From NCBI GenBank assembly GCA_046295975.1, contig JBKBMG010000001.1:194623-258622 (forward strand): a DNA stretch of 64,000 bases, read 5' to 3'. The position numbers and the translations under genes were made by a program. Source of the stretch: UBA2357 sp046295975 (GTDB lineage Bacteria > Pseudomonadota > Gammaproteobacteria > Burkholderiales > Rhodocyclaceae). Within the stretch, counting starts at the first letter, position 1, and each line of letters begins with the position of its first letter. Under the pieces are notes generated by a model, which saw nothing but the letters and a program-made list of their open reading frames with translations, made no database searches and was not told the origin of the DNA. Shown one piece after another: positions 49,874 to 58,683 of the stretch.

Positions 49874-50278
49874 TCAGGCAGCTTCCGCCTGAACCGCCTC
49901 AGCGGCACCCTCTGCAACTTCGGGGCGATCCATCAGTTCGACGAGCGCCATCGGCGCATTATCGCCATCGCGGAAGCCAAACTTCAGAATACGCAGATAG
50001 CCGCCGTTGCGATTGGCGTAGCGCGGGCCCAACTCGTCGAAAAGCTTCACCACCATCTCGCGATCGCGGAGACGGCTGAAAGCCAGACGACGATTCGCCA
50101 GACTCGGCTTCTTGCCGAGCGTGATCAAAGGCTCGACCACGCGCCGCAGCTCCTTGGCCTTCGGCAGGGTGGTCTTGATGACCTCGTGGCGCAGCAGTGA
50201 CGCGGCCATGTTCTTGAACATCGCCTGGCGGTGCGCGCTCGTGCGATTCAGCTTGCGAAGACCGTTACGGTGACGCAT
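49874..50278 (-). CDS. rplQ: 50S ribosomal protein L17
   Basis: 134 residues, with the N-terminal MRHRNGLRKLNRTSAHRQAMFKNMA of L17 and a slightly long Ala/Glu-rich tail. It lies near the polypeptide exit of the large subunit. It is the last gene of the alpha operon, 27 bases after rpoA and just before the terminator. Confidence 0.98.
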   Translation of the reverse strand: MRHRNGLRKLNRTSAHRQAMFKNMAASLLRHEVIKTTLPKAKELRRVVEPLITLGKKPSLANRRLAFSRLRDREMVVKLFDELGPRYANRNGGYLRILKFGFRDGDNAPMALVELMDRPEVAEGAAEAVQAEAA

Positions 50279-50305
50279 TTCACTAACCTCTCTTCACTGA
50301 ACCTC

Positions 50306-51292
50306 TCAACCGAGCTTTTCAAGCCCGGCCGGCGGCCAGTTTTCCAGTTTCATACCCAGCGTCAACCCGCGAGAGGCCAACACTTCCTTGATTTCGTTGA
50401 GCGACTTGCGACCCAGATTCGGCGTCTTGAGCAACTCGGTCTCGGTACGCTGGATAAGATCGCCAATGTAATAGATGTTCTCGGCCTTGAGACAGTTGGC
50501 CGAACGCACCGTCAGTTCCAGATCATCGACCGGGCGCAACAGCACGGGATCAATGGTCACCGGGGTAGGCTTGTCCACCACCACATCCGTGCCTTCGAGA
50601 TCTGCGAAAACCGCGAGTTGATCCATCAGCACGCGCGCTGCGTACCGAATCGCCTCTTCGGGGTCCACCGCGCCGTTGGTCTCGATATCAATGACAAGCC
50701 GATCCAGGTCGGTACGCTGTTCAACACGCGCACTCTCGACGAGATAGCTCACACGACGCACCGGACCAAAAGACGCATCGAGCATCACCCGACCGATCGT
50801 CTTGCTCGCTTCGTCGGTCGGACGCGCATTCGCCGGGACATAGCCACGCCCTTCTTCAACCTTGATCTCCATGTCCAGCTTGCCGCCAGGCGCGATGTGC
50901 GCAATGACATGTTCCGGATTGATGATCTCGACGTCGTGCGGCAGTTCGATGTCGCCTGCAACAACCACGCCCTCGCCATTCTTGGACAGGCGCAACGTCA
51001 CGCTTGAGCGGTTGTGCAGCTTGAGCACAACGCCCTTGAGGTTCAGGAGCACGTCGACGATGTCCTCACGAACACCATCGAGCGTGGAATACTCGTGAAG
51101 AACACCCTCGATGCCCACCTCGGTCGGCGCACATCCGGGCAAGGACGAAAGGAGAATGCGCCGCAGCGCATTCCCCAGCGTGTGGCCGAACCCGCGCTCG
51201 AACGGCTCCATCGTCACGCGCGCCTGAACGGGCGAGACGTTGTGCACGTCGATGATCCGCGGTTTCAGCAATGAATTGCTTTGCATCAGCAC
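50306..51292 (-). CDS. rpoA: DNA-directed RNA polymerase subunit alpha
   Basis: 328 residues. The N-terminal dimerisation domain (1-235, PFERGFGHTLGNALRRILLSSLPG) assembles the core enzyme. The C-terminal domain (about 245-328, with VDDLELTVRSANCLKAENIYYIGDL and NLGRKSLNEIKEVL) binds UP elements and activators. In the alpha operon between rpsD and rplQ. Confidence 0.99.
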   Translation of the reverse strand: MLMQSNSLLKPRIIDVHNVSPVQARVTMEPFERGFGHTLGNALRRILLSSLPGCAPTEVGIEGVLHEYSTLDGVREDIVDVLLNLKGVVLKLHNRSSVTLRLSKNGEGVVVAGDIELPHDVEIINPEHVIAHIAPGGKLDMEIKVEEGRGYVPANARPTDEASKTIGRVMLDASFGPVRRVSYLVESARVEQRTDLDRLVIDIETNGAVDPEEAIRYAARVLMDQLAVFADLEGTDVVVDKPTPVTIDPVLLRPVDDLELTVRSANCLKAENIYYIGDLIQRTETELLKTPNLGRKSLNEIKEVLASRGLTLGMKLENWPPAGLEKLG

Positions 51293-51326
51293 TTCCTCGG
51301 GGTCAGGGCCGTTTCAGAAAGACCGG

Positions 51327-51956
51327 TTAGCGGGAGTAAAGCTCGACCACCAGGCTTTCGTTGATTGTCGCCGGCAGTTCCGCACGCTGCGGGTAAGCCT
51401 TGAACACACCCTTGCCAGCCTTGGTGTCGACATCAAGCCACTCCGGGAAACCGCGCGATTCAGCCGCCTGCAGCGCAGCCTTGACACGCAGTTGGCCGCG
51501 CGCACGCTCCGTCAGCTCGACGACATCGCCAGGCTTGACCACATACGACGGGATATTGACCCGACCGCCGTTCACCAGCACACCGTTGTGGCGCACCAAC
51601 TGGCGGGACTCGGCGCGCGACGCACCAAAACCCATCCGGTAAACCACCGAGTCAAGACGCCCTTCGAGGAGTTGCAACAGGTTCTCACCCGTCTGGCCAC
51701 GACGACGATCCGCCTCAGCATAGACACGACGGAACTGCCCTTCGAGCACGCCGTATAGACGACGGATCTTCTGCTTCTCACGAAGTTGAACGCCGTAGCC
51801 CGACATCCGTTGACCGGAGCGCTGACCATGCTGGCCAGGCGCGTACGCCCGGCGTTCGATCGCGCATTTGTCGGTGAAGCACTTATCACCCTTCAGAAAC
51901 AGCTTTTCCCCTTCGCGACGGCACTGACGGCACTTGGGATCCAGATTACGAGCCAC
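51327..51956 (-). CDS. rpsD: 30S ribosomal protein S4, zinc-binding form
   Basis: 209 residues. The N-terminal domain carries four cysteines (Cys9, Cys12, Cys26, Cys31; CRQC and CFTDKC), the zinc-binding C+ variant. E. coli S4 lacks these. The S4 RNA-binding domain follows (GRLDSVVYRMGFGASRAESRQLV). In E. coli S4 represses the alpha operon by binding its mRNA leader. Whether that occurs here is not shown. Confidence 0.98.
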   Translation of the reverse strand: MARNLDPKCRQCRREGEKLFLKGDKCFTDKCAIERRAYAPGQHGQRSGQRMSGYGVQLREKQKIRRLYGVLEGQFRRVYAEADRRRGQTGENLLQLLEGRLDSVVYRMGFGASRAESRQLVRHNGVLVNGGRVNIPSYVVKPGDVVELTERARGQLRVKAALQAAESRGFPEWLDVDTKAGKGVFKAYPQRAELPATINESLVVELYSR

Positions 51957-51970
51957 TTTTCAACTCCTTG

Positions 51971-52360
51971 TCAGATACGACGCTTCTTCGGCGGGCGGCA
52001 ACCGTTGTGCGGCACCGGCGTAATGTCGGTGATACTCGCAATCTTAATGCCGATAGCATTAAGCGCACGCACAGCCGATTCACGACCAGGCCCCGGACCC
52101 TTGATACGAACCTCAAGGTTCTTGATCCCGCACTCCTGAGCGGCCTTGCCTGCCGCCTCGGCGGCGACCTGCGCAGCGAACGGAGTGCTCTTGCGGGAGC
52201 CCTTGAAGCCCGCACCACCCGACGTAGCCCACGACAAGGCGTTACCCTGGCGATCCGTGATGGTGATGATGGTGTTATTGAAGCTCGCATGCACGTGGGC
52301 AATGCCCTCGGCAACGTTCTTCTTGACCTTCTTGCGAACCTTAGCGGCAGTCTTAGCCAT
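51971..52360 (-). CDS. rpsK: 30S ribosomal protein S11
   Basis: 129 residues, basic, with the family features AHVHASFNNTIITITDRQGN and GPGPGRESAVRAL and a C-terminal NGCRPPKKRRI that is methylated or binds rRNA in homologues. It is on the platform of the small subunit. Alpha operon, between rpsM and rpsD. Confidence 0.98.
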   Translation of the reverse strand: MAKTAAKVRKKVKKNVAEGIAHVHASFNNTIITITDRQGNALSWATSGGAGFKGSRKSTPFAAQVAAEAAGKAAQECGIKNLEVRIKGPGPGRESAVRALNAIGIKIASITDITPVPHNGCRPPKKRRI

Positions 52361-52373
52361 TATTTACCCCTGA

Positions 52374-52739
52374 TCACTTCTTCTTGCCGGCAATAGCCTT
52401 GCGCGGACCCTTGCGAGTACGTGCGTTCGTGCGCGTACGCTGGCCACGCATCGGCAGACCCCGACGGTGACGCAAACCACGGTAGCAGCCGAGATCCATC
52501 AGGCGTTTGATGTTCATCGTCACTTCGCGGCGCAGATCGCCCTCAACGACGAACTTGCCGACCTCGTCACGCAGTCGCTCCATATCGGATTCGGTCAAAT
52601 CCTTGACCTTGACCGAGCGTGCAACACCCGCTGCGTCGCAAATCTGCTGAGCGCGCGTACGGCCGACGCCGAAAATGGCGGTCAACGCGATTTCGGCATG
52701 CTTGTGATTGGGAATGTTTACCCCAGCAATACGGGCCAT
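52374..52739 (-). CDS. rpsM: 30S ribosomal protein S13
   Basis: 121 residues, starting with MARIAGVNIPNHKHAEIALTAIFGVGRTRAQQIC and with the RGLRHRRGLPMRGQRTRTNARTRKGPRKAIAGKKK tail. It forms subunit bridges and contacts P-site tRNA. A 53-bp gap separates it from rpmJ. Confidence 0.98.
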   Translation of the reverse strand: MARIAGVNIPNHKHAEIALTAIFGVGRTRAQQICDAAGVARSVKVKDLTESDMERLRDEVGKFVVEGDLRREVTMNIKRLMDLGCYRGLRHRRGLPMRGQRTRTNARTRKGPRKAIAGKKK

Positions 52740-52792
52740 CCTATTACCCCAAAAAGCGAAACATTAAATTTTAACCTTAGCGCCCTGGGGAA

Positions 52793-52906
52793 TCAACCCT
52801 GGCGCTGCTTGTGGCGCGGATCGGTGCAAATCACGCGTACCACGCCCTTGCGGCGAATGATCTTGCAGTTGCGGCAAAGCCGCTTGACCGAAGCCTGAAC
52901 TCTCAT
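52793..52906 (-). CDS. rpmJ: 50S ribosomal protein L36, zinc-binding form
   Basis: 37 residues read directly from the sequence: MRVQASVKRLCRNCKIIRR and onward to a TGA at 52793-52795. Zinc ligands are Cys11, Cys14, Cys27 and His32, the C+ form. The gene lies 22 bases after infA. Confidence 0.96.
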   Translation of the reverse strand: MRVQASVKRLCRNCKIIRRKGVVRVICTDPRHKQRQG

Positions 52907-52928
52907 TTCGTTGCTCCTGTTTCTTGAA

Positions 52929-53147
52929 TTACTTTGTCCGGAACACGATCCGGGCCTTAGTCAGGTCGTACGGCGTGAGCTGCACTGTGACCTTGTCGCC
53001 GGGGAGGATGCGGATGTAGTGCATGCGCATCTTGCCCGAGATGTAACCGAGTACCACATGGCCGTTTTCCAGTTTCACCCGGAAGGTGGCGTTCGGGAGA
53101 TTCTCGAGAACCTCCCCCTGCATCTCGATGACGTCTTCCTTCGCCAT
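52929..53147 (-). CDS. infA: Translation initiation factor IF-1
   Basis: 72 residues, a single OB fold: MAKEDVIEMQGEVLENLPNATFRVKLENGH and LPGDKVTVQLTPYDLTKARI. It blocks the A site during initiation. Start ATG 53147, 3 bases after the secY stop. Confidence 0.98.
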   Translation of the reverse strand: MAKEDVIEMQGEVLENLPNATFRVKLENGHVVLGYISGKMRMHYIRILPGDKVTVQLTPYDLTKARIVFRTK

Positions 53148-53150
53148 GGC

Positions 53151-54476
53151 TCACCTGCTCGGAAGACCCGACCCCTTGAAGTTCGCTTTCTTCAAGAGAC
53201 TTTCGTATTGATGGGACATCACGTGCGACTGTACCTGCGTCATGAAATCCATCGTCACCACCACGATGATCAGCAACGATGTGCCACCGAAATAGAACGG
53301 CACATTCCAGCGCAGGATCAGGAACTCAGGCAGCAGACACACCAAGGTGATGTAGACCGCACCAACCAAGGTCAGCCGAGTCAGGATCTTGTCGATATAG
53401 CGTGCCGTTTGATCCCCGGGACGAATGCCAGGCACGAACGCTCCGCTCTTCTTCAGGTTGTCCGCCGTATCGCGCGCATTGAACACCAGCGCCGTATAGA
53501 AGAAGCAGAAGAAGACAATCGCAGCGGCGTAAAGCATCACGTAGATCGGTTGCCCCGGCGCAAGCGTCGAGGACAGGTCACGCAACCAGGTCATGCCCTC
53601 CGAAGCACCAAACCACTGCCCCAGCGTTGCCGGAAACAGAATGATGCTCGACGCGAAAATCGGCGGAATGACCCCGGCCATATTGAGCTTCAGCGGCAGA
53701 TGCGAACTCTGCCCGCCGTAGACCTTGTTGCCGACCTGGCGTTTTGCGTAGTTGACCAGGATCTTGCGCTGCCCCCGCTCCACGAAGACCACGAACCCGG
53801 TGACGACGACCACCAGCACGCAAATCACCAACGCAGTGAAAGGATGCATGGCGCCGGTACGGACGAGTTCGAACAAGCCGCCGATTGCGGTTGGCAGCCC
53901 CGCGACGATACCCGCGAAGATGATCAGCGAAATACCGTTGCCGACGCCTCTTTCGGTAATCTGCTCGCCGAGCCACATCAGGAACATCGTTCCAGTGACG
54001 AGCGTGGCCACGGTCACGAAGCGAAACATGAGCCCCGGATCCAGCACCAACCCCGCCTGCCCTTCCAACGCAATCGCCATGCCGAGCGACTGTGCAAACG
54101 CAAGCACCAAGGTCCCATAACGGGTGTACTGGGTAATCTTGCGTCGTCCTGCCTCACCTTCCTTCTTCAACTGCTCGAGCGCCGGAACCGCGACCGTCAT
54201 CAACTGCATGATGATCGACGCAGAAATGTACGGCATGACGCCGAGCGCGAAGATGGTGAATCTCGACAATGCCCCACCCGAAAACAGGTTGAACACACCG
54301 AGAATGCCACCGGCCTGCGACTGAAACAGCTCCGCGAGCTGATCTGGATCGATGCCGGGCACAGGAATGTGCGCTCCGATTCGATACACGATCAGCGCGC
54401 CGAGCACGAAGAGGATCCGACGCTTCAGGTCTCCGAAGCGCCCGGTCTTCCCAACGGCGGCTGCTGTGTTGGCCAC
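53151..54476 (-). CDS. secY: Protein translocase subunit SecY
   Basis: 441 residues, ten membrane helices. Motifs include GKTGRFGDLKRRI at the N-terminus, YISASIIMQLMTVAVPALEQL and the C-terminal cytoplasmic loop GTSLLIIVVVTMDF. It forms the Sec channel in the inner membrane for export and membrane insertion. In the spc operon between rplO and infA. Confidence 0.98.
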   Translation of the reverse strand: MANTAAAVGKTGRFGDLKRRILFVLGALIVYRIGAHIPVPGIDPDQLAELFQSQAGGILGVFNLFSGGALSRFTIFALGVMPYISASIIMQLMTVAVPALEQLKKEGEAGRRKITQYTRYGTLVLAFAQSLGMAIALEGQAGLVLDPGLMFRFVTVATLVTGTMFLMWLGEQITERGVGNGISLIIFAGIVAGLPTAIGGLFELVRTGAMHPFTALVICVLVVVVTGFVVFVERGQRKILVNYAKRQVGNKVYGGQSSHLPLKLNMAGVIPPIFASSIILFPATLGQWFGASEGMTWLRDLSSTLAPGQPIYVMLYAAAIVFFCFFYTALVFNARDTADNLKKSGAFVPGIRPGDQTARYIDKILTRLTLVGAVYITLVCLLPEFLILRWNVPFYFGGTSLLIIVVVTMDFMTQVQSHVMSHQYESLLKKANFKGSGLPSR

Positions 54477-54491
54477 GATCCCCCCTCGGGA

Positions 54492-54929
54492 TTACTCGAC
54501 GACGACGCTGCCACCGGCAGCTTCGATGGCCGCCTTCGCACCCTTGGTCGCACCCACGCCTCGCAGCGTCACCTTCCGGGCGATGGCGCCGGACAGCACG
54601 ACCTTGGCAGACAGCGCATCGGCGGGAATCACACCGGCCTGCATCAACACCAACAGGTCCACGTCTTCAACCGGCAGTTTGTCGAGCTCGGACAAACGCA
54701 CTTCGACGTTACGCCCTGCCGTCAAGGAAACGAAACCGCGCTTCGGAAGCCGCCGCTGCAAGGGCATCTGACCGCCCTCAAAGCCCACCTTGTGGAAACC
54801 GCCCGCACGGGACTTCTGTCCCTTGTGGCCCCGGCCGCAAGTCTTGCCCAAGCCGCTGCCAATGCCGCGACCCACACGCCGGCGGGCGGACTTCGAGCCC
54901 TCCGCGGGCTTGATCGAATTCAAACGCAT
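54492..54929 (-). CDS. rplO: 50S ribosomal protein L15
   Basis: 145 residues. N-terminal basic extension PAEGSKSARRRVGRGIGSGLGKTCGRGHKGQKSR with Gly/Arg/Lys for rRNA contact, then a globular domain. One residue longer than E. coli L15. Spc operon. Confidence 0.98.
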   Translation of the reverse strand: MRLNSIKPAEGSKSARRRVGRGIGSGLGKTCGRGHKGQKSRAGGFHKVGFEGGQMPLQRRLPKRGFVSLTAGRNVEVRLSELDKLPVEDVDLLVLMQAGVIPADALSAKVVLSGAIARKVTLRGVGATKGAKAAIEAAGGSVVVE

Positions 54930-54930
54930 A

Positions 54931-55113
54931 TCAACCCTCAGCCTTCACCAGGTACGAGACCTTGTTGATCATTCCGCGCACCGCCGGCGTATCCACCAAC
55001 TCGACGGTATGATTGAGACGACGCAGCCCCAGCCCGCGAACGGTTGCGCGATGCGATTGCTTGGTGCCGATCACGCTGCGAACCAGCGTAACCTTGATCT
55101 TCTTGTCAGACAT
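54931..55113 (-). CDS. rpmD: 50S ribosomal protein L30
   Basis: 60 residues: IKVTLVRSVIGTKQSHRATVRGLGLRRLNHTVEL. The start overlaps nothing, lying 3 bases after rpsE. Confidence 0.97.
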   Translation of the reverse strand: MSDKKIKVTLVRSVIGTKQSHRATVRGLGLRRLNHTVELVDTPAVRGMINKVSYLVKAEG

Positions 55114-55116
55114 CGC

Positions 55117-55641
55117 TTACCCCAGGATCTCTTCGACCGACTTGCCGCGCTTGGCAGCAATCTCGGCCGGCGTGTTGATCGCCAGCAGGCCGTTGATCGT
55201 CGCACGCACCACGTTATAAGGATTGGTCGAGCCGATGCACTTGCAGATCACATCCGTGACACCCATCACTTCGAATACCGCACGCATCGGACCGCCCGCG
55301 ATGATACCGGTACCACTCGGCGCCGGCTGCATCAGCACTTCGGACGCACCATGCTTGCCGATCACGGTGTGCTGCAGCGTGCCATTCTTGAGCGCCACGC
55401 GCGTCATCCTGCGACGGGCTTCGTCCATCGCCTTCTGCACCGCAACCGGCACCTCACGCGACTTGCCCTTGCCCATGCCGATGCCGCCGTCACCATCGCC
55501 GACCACCGTCAGCGCAGCGAAGCCGAGAATACGACCACCCTTCACAACCTTGGTGACGCGATTGATCGCCACCATCTTCTCGCGCAGGGAGTCGTCCCGC
55601 TCTTCGGGCGCCTGCTGCCGTTTGTTTTGTTGCTTGGCCAT
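55117..55641 (-). CDS. rpsE: 30S ribosomal protein S5
   Basis: 174 residues. The double-stranded RNA-binding-like domain (REKMVAINRVTKVVKGGRILGFAALTVVGD) and the ribosomal S5 C-terminal domain (GASEVLMQPAPSGTGIIAGG) are visible. Mutations in this protein affect spectinomycin response and fidelity in other species. Confidence 0.98.
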   Translation of the reverse strand: MAKQQNKRQQAPEERDDSLREKMVAINRVTKVVKGGRILGFAALTVVGDGDGGIGMGKGKSREVPVAVQKAMDEARRRMTRVALKNGTLQHTVIGKHGASEVLMQPAPSGTGIIAGGPMRAVFEVMGVTDVICKCIGSTNPYNVVRATINGLLAINTPAEIAAKRGKSVEEILG

Positions 55642-55653
55642 GTATAACCCCGC

Positions 55654-56007
55654 TTAGAACTTGAGGCCGCCTTCGCGGGCAGCCTCGGCCAGCGCCTTGA
55701 CGCGACCGTGATAGAGGAAACCCGCGCGATCGAACGCCACCGTCTCGACGCCGGCGCTCTTCGCACGCTCGGCGATCAGCTTGCCGACCACGGCCGCAGC
55801 GTTCTTGTTGCCGCCATTGCCGACCTCTACACGCACCGCAGGTTCGACCGTCGAGGCGGAAGCGAGCACCTGCGATCCGCAGCCGGAAATGATCTGCGCA
55901 TACATGTGCGAGTTCGACCGGAAAACAGTCAGGCGCACGGCTTTGAGTTCTGCGATCTTGGCTCGGGTTTTGCGAGCACGGCGCAGACGGACTTCTTTCT
56001 TGTTCAT
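55654..56007 (-). CDS. rplR: 50S ribosomal protein L18
   Basis: 117 residues with the 5S rRNA-binding features RRARKTRAKIAELKAVRLTVFRSNSHMYAQI and VETVAFDRAGFLYHGRVKALAEAAREGGL. It carries 5S rRNA into the large subunit. Confidence 0.98.
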   Translation of the reverse strand: MNKKEVRLRRARKTRAKIAELKAVRLTVFRSNSHMYAQIISGCGSQVLASASTVEPAVRVEVGNGGNKNAAAVVGKLIAERAKSAGVETVAFDRAGFLYHGRVKALAEAAREGGLKF

Positions 56008-56019
56008 GTCGAACCGCCC

Positions 56020-56553
56020 TTACTTCTTCTTGGTTTCCTTGAGCACCACCACCTCGTCCGAATAACGGACACCCTTGCCCTTATAGGGCTCAGGTTGGCG
56101 GTAAGCACGCACCTCGGCCGCAACCTGGCCGATCTGCTGCTTGTCGATGCCCTTGATCACGATCTCTGTCTGCGTCGGCGTTTCCACCTTGACGCCTGCT
56201 GGCATCTGATGGACCACCGGATGCGAGAAGCCCAGCGACAGGTTCAGCTTGTCGCCCTGCGCTTGCGCACGATAGCCCACACCGACCAGCGTCAGCTTGC
56301 GCTCGAAGCCCTTGCTGACACCCGCAACCATGTTATTGATCAGCGCACGGACCGTGCCCGACATCGCGCGAGCGTTGTCCACACCTTCCTCGGCCTTGCA
56401 GACGATCGAGTCGCCATCACGCACGACCTCAACGCCGGCGCCGAGCGCTTGAGTCAGAGAGCCGAGCGGCCCCTTCACGGTAACCTGCCCCGAGCTGATC
56501 GTAATTTCTACGCCGCTCGGAATCACCACCGGGTTCTTAGCTACACGAGACAT
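56020..56553 (-). CDS. rplF: 50S ribosomal protein L6
   Basis: 177 residues. Two L6 repeats, with SRVAKNPVVIPSGVEITI at the start and the conserved GPLG and GKG. It sits at the base of the GTPase-associated centre. ATG 56553 fits the family; the longer frame upstream is not conserved. Confidence 0.98.
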   Translation of the reverse strand: MSRVAKNPVVIPSGVEITISSGQVTVKGPLGSLTQALGAGVEVVRDGDSIVCKAEEGVDNARAMSGTVRALINNMVAGVSKGFERKLTLVGVGYRAQAQGDKLNLSLGFSHPVVHQMPAGVKVETPTQTEIVIKGIDKQQIGQVAAEVRAYRQPEPYKGKGVRYSDEVVVLKETKKK

Positions 56554-56563
56554 GAAACCCCCC

Positions 56564-56959
56564 TTACGCGACGTAGCACAGCACTTCGCCGCCAACGCGG
56601 CCAGCCCGTGCAGCACGATCGGTCATCACCCCACGCGGAGTGGAAACAATCGCAACCCCCAGCCCGTTCATCACGCGAGGCAGTTTGTCGCTACCCTTGT
56701 ACACGCGCAAACCTGGACGGCTGACACGCTCGATACGCTCGATGACGGGACGTCCCGCGTAATACTTCAGCACCAGTTCAAGGTTGGCCTTGGCACCATC
56801 CTGCTCAACCTTGAAGTCTTCGATATAGCCTTCGTCCTTGAGAACTTTGGCGATCGCCACCTTGACCTTGGAGCTGGGCATCGAGACCTGAGCCTTTTGC
56901 GCCTGCTGACCATTGCGAATGCGGGTCAGCATATCGGCGATAGGATCGGACATACTCAT
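56564..56959 (-). CDS. rpsH: 30S ribosomal protein S8
   Basis: 131 residues, beginning MSMSDPIADMLTRIRNGQ and ending in RAGRVGGEVLCYVA. ATG 56959 is favoured because GGAGAA lies seven bases upstream; the second ATG at 56953 is possible. S8 is the translational repressor of the spc operon in E. coli. Confidence 0.98.
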   Translation of the reverse strand: MSMSDPIADMLTRIRNGQQAQKAQVSMPSSKVKVAIAKVLKDEGYIEDFKVEQDGAKANLELVLKYYAGRPVIERIERVSRPGLRVYKGSDKLPRVMNGLGVAIVSTPRGVMTDRAARAGRVGGEVLCYVA

Positions 56960-56972
56960 CTAACGATTCTCC

Positions 56973-57278
56973 TTACCAGCTCGCCTTGGTCATGCCGGGC
57001 ACTTCGCCACGGAAAGCCATTTCGCGAAGTTTGTTGCGGCACAACCCGAATTTGCGGAACACGCCGCGCGGACGACCGGTCAGCTCGCAGCGACGACGCT
57101 CACGAACCGGACTGGCGTTGCGAGGCAACTGCTGCAGCTTGAGCCGCGCTGCCATGCGCTCATCCTCGGACAACTTCGTATCGTTGATTTTCGCCATCAA
57201 CTCGGCCCGCTTGCCAGCAAATTTAGCTACCAGCTTGCGCCGCTTCTCTTCACGGTTGATCAGAGCAAGTTTCGCCAT
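56973..57278 (-). CDS. rpsN: 30S ribosomal protein S14, zinc-free form
   Basis: 101 residues: MAKLALINREEKRRKLV, ending GEVPGMTKASW. The motif reads CELTGRPRGVFRKFGLCRN with no CxxC pair, so this is the longer C- form. Confidence 0.98.
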   Translation of the reverse strand: MAKLALINREEKRRKLVAKFAGKRAELMAKINDTKLSEDERMAARLKLQQLPRNASPVRERRRCELTGRPRGVFRKFGLCRNKLREMAFRGEVPGMTKASW

Positions 57279-57285
57279 AACACCC

Positions 57286-57825
57286 TCAATTCTTGAAAGG
57301 AAACTTGAACGCACCGAGGAGCGCGCGAGCTTCCGCATCGGTCTTGGCCGTCGTCGTGATGCTAATATTCATCCCACGCAGAGCATCGATCTTGTCGTAC
57401 TCGATCTCAGGGAAAATGATCTGCTCTTTGACGCCCAGGTTATAGTTACCGCGACCATCAAAGCCCTTTCCCGCCACACCACGAAAATCGCGGATACGCG
57501 GCATCGCGACGGTGATCAGACGATCCAGGAACTCGTACATACGTGCACCACGCAAGGTCACCATGCAGCCGATCGGATAACCATCGCGAATCTTGAAGCC
57601 TGCAATCGACTTCTTCGCCTTGGTCACCACCGGCTTCTGGCCAGCGACCTTGGTCATGTCGCCCACCGCGTGCTCAAGCACCTTCTTGTCGCCCACCGCC
57701 TCACCAACACCCATATTGAGCGTAATCTTGGTGATACGAGGGATCTCCATGACCGACTTATACCCGAACTGCGTCTGCAGAGCGGGCGCCACCGTTTCCT
57801 TGAAATACTGCTGCAAGCGCGCCAT
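57286..57825 (-). CDS. rplE: 50S ribosomal protein L5
   Basis: 179 residues with MARLQQYFKETVAPALQTQFGYKSVMEIPRI and GRGNYNLGVKEQIIFPEI. It binds 5S rRNA and P-site tRNA. ATG 57825 follows AGGAG; a GTG just before would add one residue. Confidence 0.98.
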   Translation of the reverse strand: MARLQQYFKETVAPALQTQFGYKSVMEIPRITKITLNMGVGEAVGDKKVLEHAVGDMTKVAGQKPVVTKAKKSIAGFKIRDGYPIGCMVTLRGARMYEFLDRLITVAMPRIRDFRGVAGKGFDGRGNYNLGVKEQIIFPEIEYDKIDALRGMNISITTTAKTDAEARALLGAFKFPFKN

Positions 57826-57834
57826 CACGACTCC

Positions 57835-58152
57835 TTACGCATCCACCTGTTCGCCGCTCGACTTGAAGAAGCGCACCTTGCGCCCATCCTCAAGCACCTT
57901 AATCCCGACGCGATCAGCCTTCTGCGCAGCAGGATTGAACAGCGCCACATTCGAGATATGGATCGACATTTCCTTCTCGACGATGCCACCGAGCTCACCC
58001 TTGAGCGGATTCGGGCGAACGTGCTTCTTCACACGATTAACACCCTCGACCACAATCCGCTCATCATCCACACGACGCAACACCACTCCGCGCCGCCCCT
58101 TGTCCTTACCTGCAAGAACGATGACTTCGTCACCCTTACGAATCTTGTTCAT
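57835..58152 (-). CDS. rplX: 50S ribosomal protein L24
   Basis: 105 residues with a KOW-type start MNKIRKGDEVIVLAGKDKGRRGVVLRR. It nucleates early large-subunit assembly. The gap to rplE is 9 bases. Confidence 0.98.
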   Translation of the reverse strand: MNKIRKGDEVIVLAGKDKGRRGVVLRRVDDERIVVEGVNRVKKHVRPNPLKGELGGIVEKEMSIHISNVALFNPAAQKADRVGIKVLEDGRKVRFFKSSGEQVDA

Positions 58153-58161
58153 AAAAACCTC

Positions 58162-58530
58162 TTACAGCACTTCGGGCGCAAGCGAAACGATCTTCATGAA
58201 CTTCTCACCACGCAACTCACGCGTGACGGGCCCGAAGATACGCGTACCGATCGGCTCAAGCTTGTTGTTCAGCAGCACCGCGGCATTGCCATCAAACTTG
58301 ATCAACGCCCCATCCGGACGGCGCACACCCTTGGCCGTGCGAACCACCACGGCGTTATAGATATCGCCCTTCTTGACGCGACCACGCGGCGCAGCATCCT
58401 TGACGGAGACCTTGATGACGTCGCCAATACCCGCATAACGACGCTTGGAGCCACCAAGCACCTTGATACACATCACCGAACGCGCACCGGAATTGTCCGC
58501 CACGTCCAGCATGGACTGCATTTGAATCAT
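58162..58530 (-). CDS. rplN: 50S ribosomal protein L14
   Basis: 122 residues beginning MIQMQSMLDVADNSGARSVMCIKVLGGSKR, a bridge protein of the large subunit. It opens the spc operon. A consensus promoter lies about 90 bases upstream in the rpsQ-rplN gap. Confidence 0.98.
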   Translation of the reverse strand: MIQMQSMLDVADNSGARSVMCIKVLGGSKRRYAGIGDVIKVSVKDAAPRGRVKKGDIYNAVVVRTAKGVRRPDGALIKFDGNAAVLLNNKLEPIGTRIFGPVTRELRGEKFMKIVSLAPEVL

Positions 58531-58618
58531 GAATTTATCTCCAACTTATCCCGCACTGCGGTCAGTCTTGGAACCCGTTCGGGTGGAATGCCCAGAAAGG
58601 CGGATGCAAAGAATGAAA

Positions 58619-58647
58619 AGTATAACAGCCTGGCGTTTGATTGCCAA
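58619..58647 (-). promoter_or_regulatory. Internal promoter of the spc operon
   Basis: On the minus strand TTGGCA and TATACT are separated by 17 bases. Transcription would start near 58612 and read rplN onward. The position matches the spc promoter of E. coli, upstream of rplN. This is the largest gap (153 bases) inside the S10/spc block. Confidence 0.78.
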
Positions 58648-58683
58648 GCTGTTTTACCGTACCGACCGCAAATAACGGATTGC

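Noticed and set aside
52911..54968. 685-residue plus-strand frame across infA, secY and rplO
   Set aside because: It is antisense to three well-known genes in a conserved operon.
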